From the NCBI RefSeq assembly GCF_004348425.1, contig NZ_SMKK01000078.1, forward strand, positions 1 through 37,035: a DNA stretch of 37,035 bases. The letters are read 5' to 3'. Below the pieces are notes generated by a model. That model was not told the origin of the DNA and ran no database searches. It saw only the letters and a list, made by a program, of their open reading frames with translations. The first letter of the stretch is position 1. Every line of letters begins with the position of its first letter. The position numbers were made by a program, and so were the translations under genes. The stretch comes from Actinomadura sp. 7K507 (GTDB lineage Bacteria > Actinomycetota > Actinomycetes > Streptosporangiales > Streptosporangiaceae). Positions 7,557-16,063 of this stretch are shown here, piece by piece.

Positions 7557-8956
7557 CAGTTCGGCTCCTCTCTGCGGGACGGCCGGCCTCCGGCGCCCGC
7601 GAGTCCGCGCAGCCGCTCGCCGACGCGGTCCAGGGCGGGCAGGTCGCGGGCGAAGGCGGCCGCCCGGCCGACCAGTTCCTCCCGCCCTGGCAGCCATCCC
7701 TCCAGCAGGGTCAGGAGATCTTGCTCGCCCAGGGGGTGGTGGTCGGCGTCACCGACCGGGTTGGGCACCTCGCGGGTGCGGACGGTCCCGTCGTCGAGCT
7801 CGACGGTCACCCGGGCGGCGCGCTCGCCGGGGAGGCGCGCGGTCAGGTCGTCCGCCACGACGAGCCGGACCCGCCGGGCGAGACTCCGCAGCGCCGGGTC
7901 GTCCCGGCGTTCCAGCACGCGGGGGCCGGCCTCGCCCTCCAGCACGGCGGCGGCGACGACGAACGGCTGCGAGAACATCGCCGACAGCCGCCCGTCCCAC
8001 TCCGCCGAGGCCAGCCCGCCGCCGAGCGCGTGCGTCTCCACGACGATCCCGGTGATCCGGGACGGGTCGAGCCCGCCGCGGAGGCCCAGCACGGCGTCCG
8101 CGCCGGGATGGGTGAACGAGCAGGAGGCGTGCCGCTTGAAGTATCCGCTGGTGACGTCCCAGCGGGTGCCGAGGGCGCCGGTCAGCTCGGACGGATCGAA
8201 CTCGCCGAGCAGGCCGCCGAGCGACAGCGCCGCGGTCCCGGTGTTGCGGGCGGCTCCGGCGGCGGCCATCCGGGCGGCCACCAGGCCGGACAGGTTGGAG
8301 GCGCCCATCCAGGCGTCCCGCACCGGGTTCCCGTCCGTCGCGGACGTGAAGTGGCCCGCGACCGGCAGCCCCGCCCCGGTGTCGATCGCCGCGGCGGTCG
8401 CCCCGGGGCCGAGGCCGAGCAGCCGGGCGCACCCGGCGGCGGCGCCGGCCACGCCCCAACTCCCGTGCGGGTGCGCGCCCAGCCGCAGCCGGGAGGCGCG
8501 CCCGAACCTGGACGCGGTCTCGTAGGCCGCGAGCAGGGCGGCGGCCGTGTCGGCGCCGGTGGCGTCCAGCTCCGCAGCCAGCGCCAGGACGGCCGGGAAC
8601 CCGTGTGCCGCCGGATGCCCCTTCGCGTACTTGTTGCCCTCGTCCAGCTCCAGGCAGACCAGGGCCGTCGCGTTCAGCCACGCGGCGGCGTCCGCCGAGG
8701 CGCAGCGGCCCGCGCCGATGAGGGGGGCGGGACCGTCCGAGGCGCGCCAGGACGACCGCAGCGCCGCCTGCTCGTCCAGCGCGGCGCCGACGGCGGTGAC
8801 TCCGGCGACGTTGAGCAGGACCAGCGACAGCCGGTCGAGCACCCGGCGCGGCACGGCCGCCACGGCCAGGCCGGAGACCCACTCCCCCAGCCCGGCCGTC
8901 GCGGCCGCCGCGCGCCGCACCGACTCCGCGTCCGGTGCCCGCTCCACGTTCGTCAC
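7556..8956 (-). CDS. MmgE/PrpD-family protein A
   Basis: The 466-residue protein (GTG start) has the MmgE/PrpD fold signature: an all-helical N-terminal domain with LNATALVCLELDEG (about 94-107) followed by NKYAKGHPAAHG, then the smaller C-terminal domain from about residue 290. Family members include 2-methylcitrate dehydratase, cis-aconitate decarboxylase and iminodisuccinate epimerase, all acting on polycarboxylates. The usual family segment like HSLDFDDTH is replaced here by LELDEGNKYAKGHPAAH, so it belongs to a different subfamily from the second copy at 16875-18284. Its GTG overlaps the livF stop (GTGA), placing it inside the transporter operon. The precise reaction is unknown. Confidence 0.85.
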   Translation of the reverse strand: MTNVERAPDAESVRRAAAATAGLGEWVSGLAVAAVPRRVLDRLSLVLLNVAGVTAVGAALDEQAALRSSWRASDGPAPLIGAGRCASADAAAWLNATALVCLELDEGNKYAKGHPAAHGFPAVLALAAELDATGADTAAALLAAYETASRFGRASRLRLGAHPHGSWGVAGAAAGCARLLGLGPGATAAAIDTGAGLPVAGHFTSATDGNPVRDAWMGASNLSGLVAARMAAAGAARNTGTAALSLGGLLGEFDPSELTGALGTRWDVTSGYFKRHASCSFTHPGADAVLGLRGGLDPSRITGIVVETHALGGGLASAEWDGRLSAMFSQPFVVAAAVLEGEAGPRVLERRDDPALRSLARRVRLVVADDLTARLPGERAARVTVELDDGTVRTREVPNPVGDADHHPLGEQDLLTLLEGWLPGREELVGRAAAFARDLPALDRVGERLRGLAGAGGRPSRREEPN

Positions 8957-9684
8957 AGCCCCAGGTACGCCTTCCTGACCTCGGCGGAGCCGGCCAGCTC
9001 CGCGCCCGTCCCGTGCAGCACGGTCGAGCCGCTCTCCAGCACGTAGGCTCGGTCGGCGATGCCGAGCGCCTGCTTGGCGTTCTGCTCGACGAGCAGCACC
9101 GAGACGCCGGTGTCGCGGATCCGCTTGACCGCGTCGAGCACCGACCAGGTCAGCTTGGGCGCGAGTCCGGTGGACGGCTCGTCCAGCAGCAGCAGCCGGG
9201 GGCGGGCCATCAGCGCGCGGCCGATCGCGAGCATCTGCTGCTGCCCGCCGCTGAACGTCTGCGCGACCTGCGCGCGGCGCTCGCCGAGGACGGGGAACAG
9301 CTCGAACACCTCGCGCATGCTCGCCGCGGCCTCGTCGGCGCCGCGGGTCCACGCGCCCATCCGCAGGTTCTCCTCGACGGTGAGGGTGCCGAACAGGGCA
9401 CGGTCCTCGGGGACGTGCACCAGGCCGTCCCGGACGAGCTGGTCCGGGCGGCGCCCGGCCGTGGACGCCCCCGCGAACCTGATCGTCCCGGACATCGGGC
9501 GGAGCTGGCCGCAGACGGCGCGCAGCGTCGTGGTCTTGCCCGCCCCGTTCGCGCCGACGAGCGCGACGATCTCCCCTTCGCCGAGGCGCAGGTCGATGTC
9601 GTGGAGGATCTGCATGCGGCCGTAGCCGCAGCACAGCTTCTCGATCGTCAGCACGTCGGCGTCCCGCGCCTCAGTCTTCGGCAT
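8953..9684 (-). CDS. livF: Branched-chain amino acid-type ABC transporter ATPase LivF
   Basis: The 243-residue nucleotide-binding protein has Walker A GANGAGKTT, the ABC signature FSGGQQQMLAIGRAL and Walker B LLLLDEPSTGLAP, in the order typical of LivF. It should power the importer formed with LivH, LivM and LivG. Its ATG lies 14 bp inside livG and its stop overlaps the MmgE/PrpD start, so translation is tightly coupled. In HAAT-type importers the ligand is an amino acid, short-chain amide, urea or a carboxylate; here the downstream enzymes point to a ureide or carboxylated compound rather than leucine, which is inference. Confidence 0.93.
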   Translation of the reverse strand: MPKTEARDADVLTIEKLCCGYGRMQILHDIDLRLGEGEIVALVGANGAGKTTTLRAVCGQLRPMSGTIRFAGASTAGRRPDQLVRDGLVHVPEDRALFGTLTVEENLRMGAWTRGADEAAASMREVFELFPVLGERRAQVAQTFSGGQQQMLAIGRALMARPRLLLLDEPSTGLAPKLTWSVLDAVKRIRDTGVSVLLVEQNAKQALGIADRAYVLESGSTVLHGTGAELAGSAEVRKAYLGL

Positions 9685-10405
9685 CGTCCGGCTCCTCTCC
9701 GAGGTACGCCTCGATCACCCGCGGGTCGGAGGTGACCCCCTCGGCGGACCCGCTGGCCAGGACCTTGCCCTGGTCCAGGACGAGGACCCGGTCCGACAGC
9801 CGCATGACGGCGGCCATGATGTGCTCGATGAACAGCAGCGTGGTCCCGTCCTCCTCGCGCAGGGCGGCGAGCAGGTCGAGGACGGGTTCGCGTTCGGCGG
9901 GCACGAGGCCGGCGAGCACCTCGTCCAGCAGCAGGACCTTCGGCCGCATCGCCAGCGCCCGTGCGAGTTCCAGGCGCTTCAGCCCGGCCGTGGGCAGCTC
10001 GGTGGCGTTGTGGTACGCCCAGTCGCCGAGCCCGACGCGCTCCAGCACGTCCATCGCGTCCTTGCGCAGGTCGCGCGGCGACCGGCGGCGGTGCTGGGCG
10101 GCGAGGACGGCGTTCTCCAGGACGGTCATGCTCCCGAACGGCCGCATGAGCTGGAACGTCCGGACCATGCCGGCGCGGGCTATCCGGTCGGGCGGGGAGC
10201 CGGTGACGTCCCGGTCGCCGAACACGACCCGTCCGGTGTCGGGGGCGAGGGCACCGGAGATCACGTTGAACAGGGTGGTCTTGCCGGCGCCGTTCGGGCC
10301 GATGATGCCGAGGATCTCGCCCTGCCCGACCTGGAAGTCGACGTCCGACAGCGCCCGCAGGCCGCGGAAGCCCTTGCCGACGCCGGAGACGCTCAGGAGA
10401 CTCAT
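9671..10405 (-). CDS. livG: Branched-chain amino acid-type ABC transporter ATPase LivG, variant signature
   Basis: The 244-residue ATPase has a normal Walker A (GPNGAGKTT) and Walker B with catalytic Glu (VLLLDEVLAGLVP). The C-loop that should read roughly LSYGQQRRLEIARA instead reads LPTAGLKRLELARA, losing the canonical S-x-G-Q. I recall a LivG subfamily with LAGRKRLELARA, so this is probably a stable variant rather than damage; LivF keeps the canonical loop, giving one canonical and one degenerate ATP site. The ATG overlaps the livM stop as ATGA. Confidence 0.92.
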   Translation of the reverse strand: MSLLSVSGVGKGFRGLRALSDVDFQVGQGEILGIIGPNGAGKTTLFNVISGALAPDTGRVVFGDRDVTGSPPDRIARAGMVRTFQLMRPFGSMTVLENAVLAAQHRRRSPRDLRKDAMDVLERVGLGDWAYHNATELPTAGLKRLELARALAMRPKVLLLDEVLAGLVPAEREPVLDLLAALREEDGTTLLFIEHIMAAVMRLSDRVLVLDQGKVLASGSAEGVTSDPRVIEAYLGEEPDDAED

Positions 10406-11457
10406 CTGCGCCACCTCTCGGTGATCGTGCCGACGATCCCCTTCGGCAGGAGCCGGACGATCAGGATGAGCAGGACCGCGTACACCGCGACGTCCAGGCC
10501 GCTGCGTCCCTGCAGGAAGTTCAGGAAGTCCGGCGGTGTGCGCAGGAGCGTGGCGGTCACGTCCGACAGCGCGCCGAGGATGACCGCGCCGACGATCGGG
10601 CCCCAGACGGTGCCGATGCCGCCGATCACCACGGTCGCGATCGCCTGGATCGACACCGACGACCCGAACGCCAGGTCCGGGTTCACGAACAGGTAGTACT
10701 GCGTGTAGAAGGCCCCGGCGACCGCGGTGATCGCCGCCGACAGCGCGACGGTGGCCAGCTTGTAGCGCATGACGGGCGTGCCGAGCGAGGCCGCGGCGAG
10801 TTCGTCGTCGCGGATCGCGGTGACGTAGCGTCCCGTCCGCGAGTACAGGAACACGATGCTGACCAGGGCGGCCAGCCCGGCGAGGCCGAGCGCGATCCAG
10901 AAGTACATCGGCGAGTCCGCCGCGAACTGGATCTTCCAGAGCGAGGAGCCCTGGATCAGCGGGACCGTGAACCCGACCGCCTTGTTGGTGAACTCCGTCG
11001 TCGTGACGATCAGCCGGAGCATCTCCGCGAAGGCGAACGTCGCCAGCGCGAAGTAGGCGCCCTTGAGCTTGTAGCGGAACGAGAAGTAGCCGATGACGAC
11101 CGCGACCGCGGCGGCGACGGCCATCCCGGCGAGCATCCCGATCCACGGGGAGACGCCGTGCTCCACCAGCAGGTACGCGCTGGTGTACGCGCCGAGGCCG
11201 AAGAACGCGGCGTGCCCGAAGCTGAACATGCCGCCGAACCCGCTCATCACGTTCCAGCCGATGGCCATCATCGCGAAGATCAGGATGCGGACCGCGACGG
11301 CGCCCTGCGCGGGCGGCAGGAGCAGCGGCAGCGGGATCGCGAGGAGGAGCAGCACCGCGAGTACCGCGAACTGCCGGTTCTGCGGGCGCAGCGGCGGCGC
11401 CTTCGCCCGGCGCGACGCGCCCGCGCCCTGGCGGCCGGTGATGGTGAGCCCGGTCAT
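10402..11457 (-). CDS. livM: Branched-chain amino acid-type ABC transporter permease LivM
   Basis: The 351-residue permease begins with a cytoplasmic, basic N-terminus (about 1-28) followed by around nine hydrophobic segments. The motif GWNVMSGFGGMFSFGHAAFFGLGAY, here only described by position near residues 68-92, is the hallmark of LivM. A second family hallmark, IGGIGTVWGPIVGA, lies near residue 275-290. It forms the membrane channel with LivH. Its start overlaps the livH stop (ATGA) and its own stop overlaps livG. Confidence 0.94.
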   Translation of the reverse strand: MTGLTITGRQGAGASRRAKAPPLRPQNRQFAVLAVLLLLAIPLPLLLPPAQGAVAVRILIFAMMAIGWNVMSGFGGMFSFGHAAFFGLGAYTSAYLLVEHGVSPWIGMLAGMAVAAAVAVVIGYFSFRYKLKGAYFALATFAFAEMLRLIVTTTEFTNKAVGFTVPLIQGSSLWKIQFAADSPMYFWIALGLAGLAALVSIVFLYSRTGRYVTAIRDDELAAASLGTPVMRYKLATVALSAAITAVAGAFYTQYYLFVNPDLAFGSSVSIQAIATVVIGGIGTVWGPIVGAVILGALSDVTATLLRTPPDFLNFLQGRSGLDVAVYAVLLILIVRLLPKGIVGTITERWRR

Positions 11458-12494
11458 GCGCCGCCTCCCTCTCCCGCCGCCCTGCCGAACAGGCCCTGCG
11501 GCCGCAGGAACAGCACGAGCACGAAGACGATGAACACGCCGAGCAGCGAGCTCTGGCCGTCCATGTAGATGGTGGTGAGCTGCTCGACCAGCCCGATGAG
11601 GAGCCCGCCGACGAGCGCGCCGGCGACGTTGCCCATGCCGCCGAGCACGACCACGACGAACGCGGTGATGTTGAACTGCTCGCCGAGCGTCGGCGTCACC
11701 GTGACCAGCGGCGCCGCCAGGACCGCGGCGGCCCCGGCGCAGGCCGTCCCGATCCCGAACGTGACGGTGTGCACCCGCCGGACGTTCACGCCGACCAGTT
11801 CGGCGCCCTGCCCGTTCGCGGCGACCGCGCGGATCGCCGTCCCGAACCTGGTGCGGCGCAGCAGCCAGAACAGCGCCGCGCCGATCAGCAGCGCGCCGGC
11901 GAACGCGTACAGCCGCCCGCCCGCCACGACCGCGCCGAACAGGTCGAACTGGAAGTCGCCGGGAAGCGCGACGTTCTTGGGCTCGGCGCCGAAGAACATC
12001 AGGAGCCCGTTCTCCAGCAGCAGCGCCAGGCCGAGCGTGATGAGCAGCTGGTTCTCCAGCGACGCCCCGCCCGCCCCGGACAGCAGGGTCCGGTGCACGG
12101 CCGCGCCGATGAGGAACAGCGCGGGAACCGCGATGAGCAGTGTGAGATAGGGGTGCAGCCCGGTGGCCTGCACGACGCCGAACGCGATGAACATCGCGAT
12201 GGCCAGCAGGGCCCCGTGCGCGAAGTTGACGATGTCCAGCACACCGAAGATCAGTGTCAGGCCCATCGCGATGAGCCCGTACAGCCCGCCCATCAGCAGG
12301 CCGGTGACCACCGACTGCCAGACGACCAGGCCGCTGCCGGACTGGACCAGGGCGACCGCGATCGCGACCGCCACCGCGCCTCCGATGACGGCGGCGCGCT
12401 TGAGGACCGTCCCGGTCACGCCGTCGCGGAGCGGCGCGAGACGTCCGGCGGGAGGCGGGGTAGGGGGATCTGTCTTGGTTGCGATGTCGCTCAT
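11454..12494 (-). CDS. livH: Branched-chain amino acid-type ABC transporter permease LivH
   Basis: The 346-residue permease has a cytoplasmic N-terminal extension of about 30 residues followed by about eight hydrophobic segments. LivH hallmarks are present: GLYGLIAMGLTLIFGVLDIVNFAHG in the first third (near residues 70-95) and VLGGMGNVAGALVGG near residue 285. I chose ATG 12494 because it forms an ATGA overlap with the stop of the binding-protein gene, matching the other junctions; a GTG nine bases upstream (12503) is possible. It pairs with LivM to form the importer core. Confidence 0.93.
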   Translation of the reverse strand: MSDIATKTDPPTPPPAGRLAPLRDGVTGTVLKRAAVIGGAVAVAIAVALVQSGSGLVVWQSVVTGLLMGGLYGLIAMGLTLIFGVLDIVNFAHGALLAIAMFIAFGVVQATGLHPYLTLLIAVPALFLIGAAVHRTLLSGAGGASLENQLLITLGLALLLENGLLMFFGAEPKNVALPGDFQFDLFGAVVAGGRLYAFAGALLIGAALFWLLRRTRFGTAIRAVAANGQGAELVGVNVRRVHTVTFGIGTACAGAAAVLAAPLVTVTPTLGEQFNITAFVVVVLGGMGNVAGALVGGLLIGLVEQLTTIYMDGQSSLLGVFIVFVLVLFLRPQGLFGRAAGEGGGA

Positions 12495-13741
12495 TGCCGC
12501 CACGTCACCGAGTAGTTGGGCTTGGCTTCGGCCTTATCCGGCGGATAGACCTGCTTGACCCGCCCTTCCTGGATCTGCATGAGGATGGGCAGGGCGTTCC
12601 GGTTGTCGCCGTTGGGGGCGAACGCGATCGGGCCCGCGCCGACCGTCATGGGCCGCACCCGGGAGGACGCGATCCCTTCGCGTACCTCCTGCATGTCGGT
12701 GGAGCCCGCGCGCTCCACGCCCTGCGCGATCACCTGGACCGCGTCGTAGGACAGGACCGCGCCCGTGCGCATCGGGTCGCCGTAGCGCCGCCGGTACTCG
12801 GCGCGCAGCTCGGCCGTCTCCTGACTCTGGGCGTCGAAGTGGTAGTTGGTGCTGAAGTACCGCTCGCCGATGTCGCCGGCCTCGGCGACGAACTTCGGCT
12901 GGTCGAAGGCGCCGTTCGACACGCCCCACACGGCGTCCAGATCGGGTTTCACCGCGTTGATGGCCTTGGCCGCCAGCAGGCTGTCGCGGTAGTAGCCCGC
13001 GACCGCGAGCACGTTCGCGCCGGACGCCTTGACCTGGGTGACCTGCGCGGTGAGGTCGGACACGGTCAGCGCGTCGTAGCTGATGTTCGGGCCGACCTCG
13101 ATCCCGAGCTTCTCCGCCGCCTCGGTGAACGCCTCGGCGGCGCCGCTTCCGAAGTCGGTCTGCTCGTGCAGGAACGCCACCTTCGCCACCGGCTTGCCGG
13201 CCTCCTGCGACACCTGCTTGAGGTAGCGGGCGGCGGCCTCGGAGATGGCGGCGCTGCCGGGCTGGACCCGGAACGAGTACCGGTAGCCGTTCGAGAAGAT
13301 CGCGTCGGTCGCGGTGACGTCCATCACGAACGGCACCTCGTTGCGTTCGGCGACGACCGCGACGTTGGTGCTGACGGCGCTCTGGTAGGTGCCGACGAGG
13401 CCGACGGCCCCCTCGGAGATGAGGCGCTGGGCCTCGCTCTGGCCGACCTCCGCCTTGCCCTGCGTGTCCCCGGTCGCCAGTTCGACCTTGCGTCCGCCGA
13501 GGGACTTGATGCCGCCCGCGGCGTTGATCGCCTCGACCGCCATCGCGGCGCCGCGGCGCATCTGCTGGCCGTCGACCGCGTTGGCGCCGCTGACCGGGTG
13601 CAGGGCGCCGATCTTGAGCGGTCCCTCGTCGCGTCCGGCCGCCGTCCCGGCCGCGCCGGACGGCGCCGAGCCGCCGCAGCCCGCCGCGGCCAGCAGGAAC
13701 GCGCAGGCGGCGAGCCCGGCGGTGAGCTTACGAGCCGACAT
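12491..13741 (-). CDS. Substrate-binding lipoprotein of the Liv-type ABC importer
   Basis: The 416-residue protein is the extracytoplasmic receptor of the importer (Peripla_BP_6, LivJ/LivK-like). It starts MSARKLTAGLAAC with a basic n-region and a hydrophobic stretch ending in LAAAGC; C22 is the predicted lipidation site. The mature protein starts with a Ser/Gly/Ala-rich linker, then LKIGALHPVSGANAVDG, the usual first strand of the family. A GGAGGAGACGG ribosome-binding site precedes the ATG and excludes the longer upstream reading. It is the first gene of the nine-gene leftward operon, so it is likely the most strongly expressed. Ligand specificity cannot be read from sequence alone. Confidence 0.93.
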   Translation of the reverse strand: MSARKLTAGLAACAFLLAAAGCGGSAPSGAAGTAAGRDEGPLKIGALHPVSGANAVDGQQMRRGAAMAVEAINAAGGIKSLGGRKVELATGDTQGKAEVGQSEAQRLISEGAVGLVGTYQSAVSTNVAVVAERNEVPFVMDVTATDAIFSNGYRYSFRVQPGSAAISEAAARYLKQVSQEAGKPVAKVAFLHEQTDFGSGAAEAFTEAAEKLGIEVGPNISYDALTVSDLTAQVTQVKASGANVLAVAGYYRDSLLAAKAINAVKPDLDAVWGVSNGAFDQPKFVAEAGDIGERYFSTNYHFDAQSQETAELRAEYRRRYGDPMRTGAVLSYDAVQVIAQGVERAGSTDMQEVREGIASSRVRPMTVGAGPIAFAPNGDNRNALPILMQIQEGRVKQVYPPDKAEAKPNYSVTWRQ

Positions 13742-13805
13742 CCGTCTCCTCCGCCATGACGCCGGCGGCGATGCGCCGGCTGCTGCCGTTCCCCTCAGAT
13801 CATTC

Positions 13806-13822
13806 GTTCCGCTTAGAGGAAC
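13806..13822. promoter_or_regulatory. Candidate IclR operator, site 1
   Basis: GTTCCGCTTAGAGGAAC is a 17-bp palindrome with perfect 5-bp arms GTTCC/GGAAC around a 7-bp centre. IclR-family operators are commonly short palindromes of this shape. It lies about 12-28 bp downstream of the predicted transcription start of the leftward operon, a position suited to repression. A near-copy in inverted orientation occurs 156 bp away. Confidence 0.6.
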
Positions 13823-13840
13823 GTTGGGGGTTGGTCCGTT

Positions 13841-13869
13841 ATCGTGACACCCATCAGGCACTCGGTCAA
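13841..13869 (-). promoter_or_regulatory. Putative promoter of the leftward catabolic operon
   Basis: On the minus strand TTGACC (13864-13869) is separated by 17 bp from CACGAT (13841-13846). This is an acceptable vegetative-type -35/-10 pair for a high-GC actinobacterium and predicts a transcript start near 13834. Site 1 of the IclR-like operators lies just downstream. Confidence 0.45.
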
Positions 13870-13961
13870 TCGTCGGGCCGAAAACTTGACGGAACTCGAT
13901 AAACAGTGCCAACTTGGAAAGCCCGGGGCGCCCACGCGATCCGGACCTGACCTTTGAGATC

Positions 13962-13978
13962 GTTTCTCTAAGCGGAAC
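13962..13978. promoter_or_regulatory. Candidate IclR operator, site 2
   Basis: GTTTCTCTAAGCGGAAC matches the reverse complement of site 1 at 16 of 17 positions. It stands 25 bp before the ATG of the CoA-transferase gene. A weak promoter (TTGACG 13886-13891, 17 bp, CCAACT 13909-13914) lies upstream of it on the plus strand. The pair of sites suggests a single regulator controlling both arms, possibly with looping. Confidence 0.6.
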
Positions 13979-14003
13979 ATCGACGTTGAAGGCGGTACCG
14001 TCC

Positions 14004-15191
14004 ATGACCGACGCCCTGTCCGGAGTCCGCGTCCTCGACGCGGCCACGCTCTTCGCCGGGCCGCTCGCCGCCACGCTGCTCGCCGACTACGGCGCCGAGG
14101 TCATCAAGATCGAGCACCCGAAGGGCGACCCGGTGCGCAGCCACGGTGCGCAGCGCGACGGCGTCGGGCTCTGGTGGAAGATGCTCGGCCGGGGCAAGAA
14201 GGCCATGACGCTCTACCTCGGCTCCCCCGAGGGACAGGAGCTGTTCCGCCGGCTCGTCGCCGACTCCGACGTCGTGATCGAGAACTTCCGGCCGGGCACG
14301 CTGGAGCGCTGGGGCCTCGGCCCGGACGAGCTGAAGAAGATCAACCCGGGGCTGGTGACGGCACGGGTCACCGGGTTCGGGCAGTTCGGCCCCTACTCCA
14401 AGCGCCCCGGGTTCGGGACGCTCGCCGAGGCGATGAGCGGATTCGCCGCGATCACCGGGGAGCCGGACGGCCCGCCGACCCTGCCGCCGTTCGGGCTCGC
14501 CGACGGGATCGCCGCGCTGACCACCGCCTTCGCGGTGATGACGGCGCTGCGCGCCCGGGAGGCCACCGGCGAGGGCCAGGTGATCGACCTCGCCATCATC
14601 GAGCCGATCCTCACCCTGCTCGGGCCGCAGATCATCACCTACGACCAGCTCGGCGAGCTGCAGGCCCGCACCGGCAACCGCTCGCACAACAACGCGCCGC
14701 GCAACACCTACCGGACCCGCGACGGCAGCTGGGTCGCGGTCTCCACCAGCGCCCAGTCGATCGCCGAGCGGGTCATGCGGCTGGTGGGACGGCCCGAGCT
14801 GATCGACGAGCCCTGGTTCGCGACCGGCGCCGAGCGCGCCGAGCACGCCGACGTGCTGGACGAGGCCGTCGGCTCCTGGATCGCCCAGCGGGACCGCGAC
14901 GAGGTCGTCCGGGCGTTCGAGGACGCGCAGGCCGCCGTCGCCCCGATCTACAACGCCGCCGACGTCATGGCCGACCCGCAGTTCGAGGCGCTCGGCTCCA
15001 TCGCGACCGTCCCGGACGACGAGCTGGGCCCGGTGAAGATGCAGAACGTCCTGTTCCGGCTGTCGCAGACGCCGGGCCGCATCGACTCGGCCGGGCCGCC
15101 GCTCGGCGCGCACACCGCCGAGGTCCTCGGCCGGTACGGGGTGGGCGAGGCGGAGCTGGACGAGCTGCGCGCCAAAAAGGTGATCAAGTGA
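14004..15191 (+). CDS. Class III (CaiB/BaiF, formyl-CoA-transferase family) CoA-transferase
   Basis: The 395-residue enzyme should move CoA between carboxylic acids through an aspartyl-anhydride intermediate. The N-terminus (LSGVRVLDAATLFAGPL) and ADYGAEVIKIEHP are family signatures. The predicted nucleophile is D167 in FGLADGIAAL, and the late GPPLGAHTAEVL motif is present. I chose the ATG at 14004 because homologues begin just before LSGVRVLD; the longer reading would run through an IclR-like site. It is the first gene of the rightward arm and its stop overlaps the next start (GTGA). Paired with a CitE-type lyase it resembles the itaconate/citramalate or mesaconate routes, where a dicarboxylate is activated and then cleaved. 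Confidence 0.92.
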   Translation: MTDALSGVRVLDAATLFAGPLAATLLADYGAEVIKIEHPKGDPVRSHGAQRDGVGLWWKMLGRGKKAMTLYLGSPEGQELFRRLVADSDVVIENFRPGTLERWGLGPDELKKINPGLVTARVTGFGQFGPYSKRPGFGTLAEAMSGFAAITGEPDGPPTLPPFGLADGIAALTTAFAVMTALRAREATGEGQVIDLAIIEPILTLLGPQIITYDQLGELQARTGNRSHNNAPRNTYRTRDGSWVAVSTSAQSIAERVMRLVGRPELIDEPWFATGAERAEHADVLDEAVGSWIAQRDRDEVVRAFEDAQAAVAPIYNAADVMADPQFEALGSIATVPDDELGPVKMQNVLFRLSQTPGRIDSAGPPLGAHTAEVLGRYGVGEAELDELRAKKVIK

Positions 15192-16063
15192 CGTCGAAGG
15201 ACCCGGCGCCGCGAGATCCCGTCCCCCGGACGTGGCTGTACGTGCCCGGCGACCGCCCGGACCGCATCGGCAAGGCCCTGGACTCCGGCGCCGACAGGGT
15301 GCTCCTCGACCTGGAGGACGCCGTCGCCCCGGCCGGCAAGCAGGCCGCCCGGCGGACCGTCCTGGACACCCTGGCCGCCGGCCACACCGCGTACGTGCGG
15401 ATCAACGCGCCCGCCACCCCGGACGGAGCCGACGACCTCGCGCTCCTCGCCTCCGCGCCCGGCACCCTCGCCGGGGTCCGCGTCCCCAAGAGCGAGGACC
15501 CGGACGAGCTGCGCCGGGTCGCCGACGCGCTCGGCGTCCCGGTGTTCCCCATGCTGGAGTCGGCGCTCGGCGTGGAGAACGCCCTGGCCCTGGCCTCCGC
15601 GCACCCGCTGGTCGCCGGGATCTCGCTCGGGGAGGCCGACCTGGCCGCCGACCTGCGCGTCGGCGGCGGTGACGCGCTGGCGTGGCCGCGTTCCCGCGTC
15701 GTCGTCGCCGCCCGCGCCGCCGGGCTCCCGTCGCCGCCGCAGAGCGTGTGGACAGCCGTCCGCGACCTGGACGGCCTGCGCGCCGACACGCTCGCGGGGC
15801 AGCGGGCCGGGTTCTTCGGCCGCTCGGTGATCCACCCCGCGCAGATCCCCGTCGTCCACGAGGCGTGCGTCCCCGACCCGGCGGACGTCGCGTGGGCGCG
15901 CGACCTGATGAGCCAGCTGACCGAACACGGCGACGCCGCGTGGATCGACTCCGCCGGCAGGTTCGTGGACAAGGCGGTCGTCGAGCGCGCCACCTGGCTG
16001 CTCGCCACCGCCCGAACCGACGACCCCGCCGCCGACCGCCCCGTCAAGGAAGGCAACCTATGA
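15188..16063 (+). CDS. CitE-like HpcH/HpaI-family CoA-ester lyase
   Basis: The 291-residue protein has the TIM-barrel lyase signatures LYVPGDRPDRIGKAL, LLDLEDAV, R71 in YVRIN, E124 in PMLES and the GEADLAADL loop, ending with FFGRSVIHPAQI. Relatives (citrate lyase beta subunit, malyl-CoA, methylmalyl-CoA and citramalyl-CoA lyases) split 3-hydroxyacyl-CoA compounds into two smaller units such as acetyl-CoA plus a 2-oxo acid. There is no citrate lyase alpha or gamma gene here, so a stand-alone malyl/citramalyl-CoA lyase type is more likely. The GTG start overlaps the CoA-transferase stop, and its own stop overlaps the cyclase start. Confidence 0.9.
   Translation: MTSKDPAPRDPVPRTWLYVPGDRPDRIGKALDSGADRVLLDLEDAVAPAGKQAARRTVLDTLAAGHTAYVRINAPATPDGADDLALLASAPGTLAGVRVPKSEDPDELRRVADALGVPVFPMLESALGVENALALASAHPLVAGISLGEADLAADLRVGGGDALAWPRSRVVVAARAAGLPSPPQSVWTAVRDLDGLRADTLAGQRAGFFGRSVIHPAQIPVVHEACVPDPADVAWARDLMSQLTEHGDAAWIDSAGRFVDKAVVERATWLLATARTDDPAADRPVKEGNL

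Noticed and set aside
13742..14074. N-terminal extension of the substrate-binding protein frame
   Set aside because: It runs through the divergent promoter region and past the other operon's start; the internal ATG has a strong ribosome-binding site and begins a proper lipoprotein signal.
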